Positions 1 through 6,155 of a stretch of DNA of 10,724 nt are shown in pieces. How positions within the stretch are numbered: position 1 is the first letter of the stretch; each line of letters starts with the position of its first letter. The notes under the pieces were generated by a model that was not told the origin of the DNA, ran no database searches, and saw nothing but the letters and a program-made list of their open reading frames with translations. Origin of the DNA: Candidatus Aenigmatarchaeota archaeon. GTDB lineage: Archaea > Aenigmatarchaeota > Aenigmatarchaeia > QMZP01. Location of the stretch: assembly GCA_016202785.1 (NCBI GenBank), contig JACQOC010000051.1, positions 1 through 10,724 on the forward strand. The letters are read 5' to 3'. The position numbers were made by a program, and so were the translations under genes.

Positions 1-3000
1 AACGGCACCATAGATGAAGTAAGGATATGGAACCGCGCGCTTACCCAGGCTGAAATCGGGCAGGCGATGAACCAGACCTTTGTGCCCAAGGACTTCTTCA
101 TCAGCGGGAACGCTACGGCCTTCGCCAGCGCGACCGACAAGTCCGGCAATTCCGCCAGCAATTCGACTGCGTTCAGCGTGCCGCCTGGGCCGGCGATTAA
201 CATCTCGGTATTCGACCAGGGTCTCAATCCGCAAGCGCTGTTCCTAGGCGCGGCAACCGTCCGCATCCGCGCGAACATTTCCGTGCCCGATGGGCATGCA
301 ACTGTTGCTGAAGCGCGCATTGCGGTGAAATATCCGAATGGCACGGTGGCGGTAACCAACGCGCAAATGGTCAACGTTTCATCCATAACCAACGGCGCGA
401 CATTCGAATATAACTACACCTTGACCAACACTGCCGCCGGCACCTGGACAGTAACCATACAGACAAACGATACCGATGGTCATGTGGGCAGGAACACGAC
501 GAATTTCGCAAGCGCAGCCATACCAGAACTGTCTGGCCTAGTGCTGGTGAGCCAGACTGGAGCGCTGGCGCCGGTCGCACAGCAGGGCCAGCAGGTCGCC
601 ATAATGGCCAACGTGACCGATGCCGACGGCGGTGCTGACCTGGATTACGCGTACGGCAACATCAGCTATCCGAACGGCACACTGGCGCAGAACGCGTTCT
701 TCACGCCAATCGAGAACATCAGTAACGGCTATACCATAAGGTATGCCGGGCCGTCGGACGGTCTAGTGCTGGCCTTGAGCTTTGAGGAAGGCGCTGGCAA
801 CCGGACGATCGACTGGAGCAACTACACCAACAACGGCAGCCTGGGGGATATGGAAGGCGGCCAACCAACCTGGAACGCCAGCGGGAAGTTCGGGAAAGGC
901 CTTACCTTTGACGCGGCCGACGATTTCACCAACGTCAGCCACCATTCTAGCTTGAACCTGGCCAGCAACTTCACGGTCGCGCTGTGGGTTTACTGGAAGG
1001 GCGGTGCAGCCAACCAATGGCTGGTGGGAAAGGGCAATGACGACCAAATCTTCAGCGACAATTACGACTTGTACCTTGCTTCCGGAACGCAGTTGAGGTT
1101 TGCGGTCGGCAATGGTGCTTCCAGCCAGGCGTTCAGCACCAGCGCCTTCACCAAGAACAGGTGGCATCATGTAGCAGTAGTTGCCAACCAGAGCGACGTC
1201 AGCATATATGTCAACGGTGTGCTCAACACATCTGCAACGCTTACGGTCACGCCGGCGACCAATGCGCAAAGCCTGACCATTGGCGCCAAGGCCAGCGCGG
1301 CCGGCATGCAGAACTTCTTCAACGGCTCCGTGGACGAAATAAGGATATACAACCGGGCTTTGACCGCGACTGAAGTCCGGCAAGCGGCCAACCAGAGCTT
1401 CAAATCTACAGATTTCGGCAGCGACAAAGGCAATTGGCTGGCTGGGATAAATGTTACTGACAGCCGGGCCAATTCCGGTTTTGCAGTCATTGCCTTTGCA
1501 GTACCGCTGGTTTCAATCGGGGAGATGGCGGTGTTCAATTCAACTGGCCACAAGGCAACCTTCATCGCCAGCGGCGATAACGCCACCTTCCGGCTGAACG
1601 CCACGGGGCCGACCGCAGCAACGGAAATTGCGCATGTCTATGGCAACCTCACCTATCCCAACGGCACCGTCGCGCAGCGCATCTTCTACACCCCGGTCAA
1701 CAACCAGACCGCTAACGGCTATGAGTTCCAGTACGCCGGACCGAGCGACGGACTGGTATTGGCATACAGTTTCGAGGAAGGCATCGGCAACAGCACCAAT
1801 GACTGGAGCAACCTGACCAACAACGGCACGCTGGTGAACTTCACTTGCGTGACCTTGGGCTGCAACGAGACCGGCGGCTGGAACGCCTCCGGCCGGTTCG
1901 GGCAAGGCATGTTGCTCGATGGGGCCGATGATTACCTGAACGTGAGCGACAACCCAGTGTTCGATTTTTCCGGCAGTTTCACCTTGGCGGCCTGGATCAA
2001 GAAAAGCAGCTTCGGCACCAATGGACAAGTGGTGGTGGCCAGGAGGATTAATGAGACGCCGCTGGCCTTATATGCGCTCAGCGTGCACGGCCTGTTCGCC
2101 AATAACCAGAGCAAGGCCATATTCGGCATCCGGAATGCAAGCGGCGAAAATCCGTTGCAGATAGCCAGCCTGACCAGCGTGGCGGACGGCAATTGGCATC
2201 ATATTGCTGGAGTGCGGAACATTGCGCAGACGCGGTTGGAGATATATGTGGACGGGACGCTTGAGGCAACCATAGCTGACAACGTGACCGGCAGCATATC
2301 CCAAGGCGTGTTCACGGTAGGCAAACAGAACTCTGGCGGCGGCAGCTTCTTCAACGGCTCGATAGATGAGGTGCGCACCTGGAATCGGGCGCTGAGCCAG
2401 CTGGAGATCAGGCAAGCGCTGAACCAGAGCTTCCAGCCGACCGGCAGCTCTGGCACTTGGCTGGTGCAGGCCAACGCGACCGACAAGTCGGGCAATGTCG
2501 GCATCGCTTCCGGCAACTTCACCTTCGGTGATGAAGGCAGCCCCAGCAACTTCCAGTTCGTCGATCCGACGCCGGCTGATGCTGCCAACTTGAGCCAAAC
2601 CTCCATTTTCGTCAACGTCACTTTCACCGAGCTTAATCCGGACACCTGCACGTTCGAAATAGTTGGCACAAGTCCGGCCAATGCCACCAACTCCTCGGCC
2701 GGCTCCGGTAATTCAAGGATCTGCAGCCACAACCGCACCGGCCTCAGTGACGGCAGTTACTCGATAAAGGTGTATGCGAACGACACTTCTGGCAATCTTG
2801 GCGCCAGCGATGCGCGAACCGTCGTCCTTGACACGTCCCGGCCCAACGTAACGCTCAGCATAAATTATCCTGGCGGCCAGACGGCAATAGCAGCCGGCCA
2901 GAACGTCACGCTTGCCGCAATGATAAGCGATGCTGGCTCCGGCCTGTTCAACGCCACGGCCAACGCTTCCACACTAGGCTGCGGCGTCCTGCAGCTGGTT

Positions 3001-4293
3001 GCCAACGGCAGCAGCTACACCGCAATTTGCACGGTGGCAGCAAGTTCTGGGGCCAAGACGGTTTATTTCAACGCGACGGATTTCGCCAGCAACGAGAACG
3101 GCACGGAAAACGCGAGCGTGATTGTCGACAATGAAACGCCGGCCAACTTGAATTTCACCAGCCCGACGCCAGCGGACAACCAAAGCCTAGAACAATCGTA
3201 TATCGACATAAACGTGACATACAGCGACGACAACCCGTCCGGCTGCACGTTTGACGTGGACGGCAGCAACTACTCCGCGGCATATGCGACTGCCAACGGC
3301 AGCAACCGCTACTGCTATTTGCGCGTTTCCAGCTTGTCCGCCGGCACGCACACCTTCAAAGCTTATGTGAATGACAGCGCTGGCCATTTGAACGCGACGG
3401 AAAACCGGACCATGCAGCTGACCGCATCTGCTTCCAGTTCTGGAAGCAGTCCCAGCGGTAGCGGTGGTGGTGGTAGCGGTGCGGGAGGTGGCAGTGCGGG
3501 CAAGGAAATTTCGGGCAAGTTGTCCATCAGCGTTGGCCAAATATATGAGGTTCTCCAAGCCAGCGAAAGCAAGAGCTTGGCCATCAAGGTGGTGGGCAAG
3601 GCCAACGCCAACGTCACGGTAACGGCCAAGGGTTTAATCGCAACATTCGTCACCATTGGCCTGCCGGCTTTCGCGATAAAGGGCAACGAGAGCCGCGAGG
3701 TCGGCATCGGCATTGCCGTGCCGGGCGGGACAGAGCCTGGCAAGTATGAGGGGAGCATTGAAATAACGGCCGGGAATGAAACGCGCAGCATACCGCTGAC
3801 GCTGGAAGTAAAGGCCAGCGTGGCCCCGCAGCTTGCACTGCGGCTGCAGGAGCGGCGCGTGCCGGCCGGCGGCAAGCTCAGGTATTCCCTTCTCATCACC
3901 GGCCGGCAGGAAGGCGCAACCGCCACCATCACCGAATCGGTGACGCGGGTTGGCAGCGGCCAGGAGGCATATTCCACAGAAAGCGAGCTGGCCGTAGCGG
4001 CTGAAGCCAGCAGGGAAATTGACGTCAGCGGCATGCAACCTGGGGCATATTCCTTATCGGTAAGGCTGCTGGCCGACGGAATGGAACTTTCGGCAACCGA
4101 GCCGTTCAGCGTGGCCGAAGGCCAAGCCGTCGAAGTCGGGGCAGGGGTTGACATAGTCCCGGTAGCAGCTGGCACCGCCGTGCTGGCGCTGGCGGCAGTG
4201 GCGGTAAGGGCTTACCGGAAACGCAAGAATGCCGAATGGGAGAAAATATTGGAGGCGGCAGCGGCTCAGCAGTGGTCGGCGGTCGGCAAGTGA
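1..4293 (+). CDS. Giant LamG/Ig-like surface glycoprotein, 5'-truncated by window edge
   Basis: The reading frame is open from base 1, so the true start lies upstream; 1430 codons are visible. Residues here count from the first codon. Residues 1-27 are the end of a LamG (concanavalin A-like) domain with the motif NGTIDEVRIWNRAL. An Ig-like domain follows (about 63-170), then two units of Ig-like plus LamG; the LamG parts lie at about 254-467 and 581-811. Three more Ig-like modules (about 843-1143), two with PTPAD motifs and each with a Cys pair, lead to a Gly/Ser linker (about 1143-1167). Two further beta-rich domains precede a single membrane helix (about 1385-1403), followed by RKRK and a short basic-flanked tail. 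Roughly 70 N-x-S/T sequons suggest an N-glycosylated protein displayed outside the cell and anchored at its C-terminus. No catalytic motif is recognised; a role in adhesion, carbohydrate binding or the envelope is inferred from LamG. No archaeosortase PGF-type signal is seen. Confidence -1.
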   Translation, partial: NGTIDEVRIWNRALTQAEIGQAMNQTFVPKDFFISGNATAFASATDKSGNSASNSTAFSVPPGPAINISVFDQGLNPQALFLGAATVRIRANISVPDGHATVAEARIAVKYPNGTVAVTNAQMVNVSSITNGATFEYNYTLTNTAAGTWTVTIQTNDTDGHVGRNTTNFASAAIPELSGLVLVSQTGALAPVAQQGQQVAIMANVTDADGGADLDYAYGNISYPNGTLAQNAFFTPIENISNGYTIRYAGPSDGLVLALSFEEGAGNRTIDWSNYTNNGSLGDMEGGQPTWNASGKFGKGLTFDAADDFTNVSHHSSLNLASNFTVALWVYWKGGAANQWLVGKGNDDQIFSDNYDLYLASGTQLRFAVGNGASSQAFSTSAFTKNRWHHVAVVANQSDVSIYVNGVLNTSATLTVTPATNAQSLTIGAKASAAGMQNFFNGSVDEIRIYNRALTATEVRQAANQSFKSTDFGSDKGNWLAGINVTDSRANSGFAVIAFAVPLVSIGEMAVFNSTGHKATFIASGDNATFRLNATGPTAATEIAHVYGNLTYPNGTVAQRIFYTPVNNQTANGYEFQYAGPSDGLVLAYSFEEGIGNSTNDWSNLTNNGTLVNFTCVTLGCNETGGWNASGRFGQGMLLDGADDYLNVSDNPVFDFSGSFTLAAWIKKSSFGTNGQVVVARRINETPLALYALSVHGLFANNQSKAIFGIRNASGENPLQIASLTSVADGNWHHIAGVRNIAQTRLEIYVDGTLEATIADNVTGSISQGVFTVGKQNSGGGSFFNGSIDEVRTWNRALSQLEIRQALNQSFQPTGSSGTWLVQANATDKSGNVGIASGNFTFGDEGSPSNFQFVDPTPADAANLSQTSIFVNVTFTELNPDTCTFEIVGTSPANATNSSAGSGNSRICSHNRTGLSDGSYSIKVYANDTSGNLGASDARTVVLDTSRPNVTLSINYPGGQTAIAAGQNVTLAAMISDAGSGLFNATANASTLGCGVLQLVANGSSYTAICTVAASSGAKTVYFNATDFASNENGTENASVIVDNETPANLNFTSPTPADNQSLEQSYIDINVTYSDDNPSGCTFDVDGSNYSAAYATANGSNRYCYLRVSSLSAGTHTFKAYVNDSAGHLNATENRTMQLTASASSSGSSPSGSGGGGSGAGGGSAGKEISGKLSISVGQIYEVLQASESKSLAIKVVGKANANVTVTAKGLIATFVTIGLPAFAIKGNESREVGIGIAVPGGTEPGKYEGSIEITAGNETRSIPLTLEVKASVAPQLALRLQERRVPAGGKLRYSLLITGRQEGATATITESVTRVGSGQEAYSTESELAVAAEASREIDVSGMQPGAYSLSVRLLADGMELSATEPFSVAEGQAVEVGAGVDIVPVAAGTAVLALAAVAVRAYRKRKNAEWEKILEAAAAQQWSAVGK
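526..1503 (+). repeat. Ig-like + LamG repeat unit 1 inside the surface protein
   Basis: This is the first complete copy of a roughly 1-kb protein-level repeat. It starts with half an Ig-like domain ending in YAGPSDG (about 742-762). LamG runs from GLVLALSFEEG to NRALTATEVRQAANQSF (about 760-1401), and the remaining Ig-like strands follow (about 1402-1503). The LamG part carries the typical W-H-H-V-A-V strand near 1162-1182 and the C-terminal NGSVDEIRIYNRAL motif near 1321-1362. Boundaries are set by comparison with unit 2 and are approximate. Confidence -1.
1504..2532 (+). repeat. Ig-like + LamG repeat unit 2 inside the surface protein
   Basis: This second complete copy adjoins unit 1 without a spacer. 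It matches unit 1 most closely at YPNGT (about 1657-1671), YAGPSDGLVLA-SFEEG (about 1732-1785) and the DWSN-TNNG stretch (about 1801-1827). The LamG part (about 1741-2433) has NWHHIAGV near 2191-2214 and ends NGSIDEVRTWNRAL. It carries an extra Cys pair (FTCVTLGC, about 1840-1863) absent from unit 1. A third copy of the LamG C-terminal motif starts at base 1, so at least three units exist in the whole gene. Confidence -1.
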
Positions 4294-4294
4294 G

Positions 4295-5402
4295 CTACTT
4301 TGGCAGCCGGGAAAGGTTCTTGCCGTCAGCGCTGTTGAGCGGCGCGCCGCTTTTGATGATATCCGTGTAGGTGACGATGCCGGCCAGCTTGCCGTTGTCC
4401 AGCACCGGCAGCCGCTTAATGCCATGCTGCTTCATCAGGGCCAAGGCTTCCGTCACTTTGGTATGCGGTTTGACGGTGACCAAAGGCGCAGACATTATCT
4501 GCTTACATTTGCCTTTGGTCGTGCCGTCCCGGCCCAAGCGCTGCACCACGTCGCGCTCCGTTATTATGCCGATCGGTTTGCGGCCTTGGGCCACAATTAC
4601 CGAGCCGATGCCCAAACGCCTCATCTTGCTGACCGCGGCCGGCAAGCTGTCGGCCGGACTGACCACCGCCGGCATGCGCGACATTATAGAAGAGACCGCT
4701 AGCGGGTACTGCACCACCGTTTCCAGCAGGTAACGCGGGCTGGAAGTGAAGATCGACTTGCGGAACAGCCGGGAATATTTTTCCCCGCCGTCTTTGAGCC
4801 GGGCGAAACCCTTGTAGATGGCCAGGCCGGCAACCACCACCGCAGCGGCATAAACGATGAGGATGGGGTCAAACTGCAGCAGCATAAGGACGGAGCTGGC
4901 TATGCCGAACGCCGCCAGCACCGGGAACCTGCCGACACTAAACGGCGAGCGGAACGGCCGTTCGATACTTGGCTGCCGGTAGCGCAGCGCAATGAGAGCA
5001 GCGTTGACGAAAATGTAGACGATGAAGATGCCGACGTCCGTTATCAGCGCGACGGTCTTTACTCCGCCGAGCAGCAGGCCGGACAGTGCCAGGAACATGA
5101 CAATCAGCACGCTTACATAGGGTGTGCCTCTGTTTCCGACAATACCGCAGACGCCAGGAAGGGAGTTGTTGCACGCCAGGCCGTACAGCATGCGCGACGC
5201 AACTATCAGTATGACCAGCACGGTGTTGGAAGTTGCGAACAGCGCGATGAGCGACATGAGGCCAGCGGCGTCCGGCATGGCGACGGCAACGACGTCGGCC
5301 AGCGGCGCCTGGGAGGCGGCCAGGCCTTCCGCGCCCAGGATGCTGATGGAGGAAAGCGAGACCAGCATGTACAGGACGGTGGAGATGGCCAGCGACAGGA
5401 CC
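4295..5402 (-). CDS. APC-family amino-acid permease, C-terminal part with two CBS domains (downstream of frameshift)
   Basis: This is the second reading-frame block of the permease that starts at 6057. It is in frame from 5402, although its first ATG is at 5368. It encodes the C-terminal half of the transporter: membrane segments beginning LVLSLAISTVLYMLVS, the APC-type stretch SRMLYGLACNNSLP, and LRYRQPSIERPFRSP, which is typical where the late helices of bacterial/archaeal APC permeases begin. After the last helix (ending near AIYKGFARL) a linker leads to two CBS motifs encoded at about 4340-4710, with GIGSVIV..GRKPIGIITERDVV and GIKRLPVLDNGKLAGIVTYTDII. CBS pairs commonly bind adenine nucleotides, so gating by energy status is plausible but inferred. 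Its stop lies 1 bp from the convergent surface-protein stop. As sequenced, the block has no promoter or convincing start of its own, so it is either the end of one gene or a decayed remnant. Confidence -1.
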
Positions 5403-6057
5403 AGGCCTTGGGAATGATGCGCTTGGCGTTCTTGGTCTCTTCCGACAAGTTAACAAGCTCCTCGAAGCCGATGTAGGCGAAAAAGATGAGGGACGTGGCC
5501 GACAGTATGCCGCCCAGGCCGGCCGGTGAGGAGAAATAATCAATACCCGGCCGGAAGATGAAGAAGGCGCCGATAGCAATCACCAGCGCCAGGCCCGAGG
5601 CTTCAACGAGGGTGGCGATGATATTGTAGCGCGCCGACTCCTTGATGCCGAGGTAACTCAGGGCTGACAAGGCCACGATGAGCAGGGCGGCAGCGGCTTC
5701 TATGCCGAAACCGGTCATCCTGGACAGGTATCCGCCGAAGCCTAACGCTACGGTTGACGCGCTGATGATAAGCGTTATGATCATCAGCCATTGCACTGCA
5801 AAGGACAGCCAGGGCCGGTTGAACGCCTGCCTGGTGTAGACGTACTCAGCGGCGGTCTTGGGGAACATGCCGGCCAATTCGGCATAGCTGAGGCCGGTGA
5901 AGGCAGCAATAATGGCCGCGGCCGCAAAGGACATCCAGAACGCATTGCCCGCGATGTCGGCGGCGTGGCCGATGAGCACGTAAATGCCGGCCCCTAGGAT
6001 GATGCCGACCCCGTACAAAGTGGCTGAGAACAGCGACAGTTCCTTGCGCAGCGCCAT
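5206..6057 (-). CDS. APC-family amino-acid permease, N-terminal part (upstream of frameshift)
   Basis: The ATG at 6057 opens MALRKELSLF and leads straight into the classic APC first helix, with YGVGIILGAGIYVLIG as the substrate-binding glycine-rich segment. LSYAELAGMFPKTAAEYVY follows, as in cationic/neutral amino-acid permeases. About six membrane segments are encoded down to NAKRIIPKA. Homology stops there: after the GCC codon at 5406-5404 this frame runs through about 66 unrelated Ser/Pro/Arg/Trp-rich codons to a stop at 5206. The permease sequence resumes in another frame (LVLSLAIST...). Restoring one base gives a continuous protein of 587 residues from 6057 to 4295, a sensible length for an APC permease (about 430) plus a CBS pair (about 120). 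Substrate is unknown; the adjacent alaS tempts one to propose alanine, but that is speculation. The start lies about 29 bp from a TATA-like box, fitting a near-leaderless archaeal transcript. Confidence -1.
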   Translation of the reverse strand: MALRKELSLFSATLYGVGIILGAGIYVLIGHAADIAGNAFWMSFAAAAIIAAFTGLSYAELAGMFPKTAAEYVYTRQAFNRPWLSFAVQWLMIITLIISASTVALGFGGYLSRMTGFGIEAAAALLIVALSALSYLGIKESARYNIIATLVEASGLALVIAIGAFFIFRPGIDYFSSPAGLGGILSATSLIFFAYIGFEELVNLSEETKNAKRIIPKAWSCRWPSPPSCTCWSRFPPSASWARKAWPPPRRRWPTSLPSPCRTPLASCRSSRCSQLPTPCWSY

Positions 6058-6081
6058 CGCTTAATAGATTGCCGGCGCCAT

Positions 6082-6090
6082 CTTTTATAG
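6082..6090. promoter_or_regulatory. Shared TATA-like box between permease and alaS
   Basis: The sequence reads CTTTTATAG on the + strand and CTATAAAAG on the - strand. It is centred near 6086, about 29 bp from the permease ATG (6057) and 32 bp from the first possible alaS ATG (6118). With archaeal initiation about 26 bp from the TATA centre, transcripts would start near 6060 (-) and 6112 (+), giving leaders of only a few bases. It is the only good TATA match in the 60-bp gap. Bidirectional use is inferred. Confidence -1.
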
Positions 6091-6138
6091 GGGGCTTTCC
6101 GGCCGGTTACTGCGTTAATGGTTTATCTTGCTTTGCCG

Positions 6139-6155
6139 CCCATAAGCTTTATGGG
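6139..6155. repeat. Inverted repeat over the preferred alaS start codon
   Basis: CCCATAA and TTATGGG form perfect 7-bp arms around a GCT centre. The right arm contains the ATG at 6151. In RNA this would be a small hairpin over the start codon if transcription begins near 6112; in DNA it could be a protein-binding site. The three-base loop is tight and the stem is A/T-rich, so a function is uncertain. Confidence -1.

Noticed and set aside
763..1383. 206-codon open frame on the - strand inside the LamG region
   Set aside because: It overlaps LamG repeat unit 1 completely, and a counterpart appears opposite unit 2, as expected for a shadow of a repeated coding sequence. No promoter or family resemblance was found.
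3363..4175. Long open frame (270 codons) on the - strand opposite the surface-protein gene
   Set aside because: Its protein is low-complexity Ser/Pro/Ala/Leu without a recognisable motif, and it lies wholly opposite clear domain sequence (Gly/Ser linker and beta domains). It is explained by the GC-rich codon bias of the + strand gene.
4229..4702. Open frame on the + strand spanning the surface-protein end and the CBS region
   Set aside because: It overlaps the surface-protein C-terminal tail in another frame and the CBS domains on the other strand, both well supported. The product looks random.
5395..5412. Programmed ribosomal frameshifting in the permease
   Set aside because: Re-reading one C would restore the frame, but no slippery heptamer or clear stimulatory structure is visible, so error or mutation is the simpler explanation.
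6058..6117. A tRNA, small RNA or T-box-like leader upstream of alaS
   Set aside because: The gap is only 60 bp and is fully occupied by the promoter; there is no cloverleaf, no long hairpin and no room for a leader.
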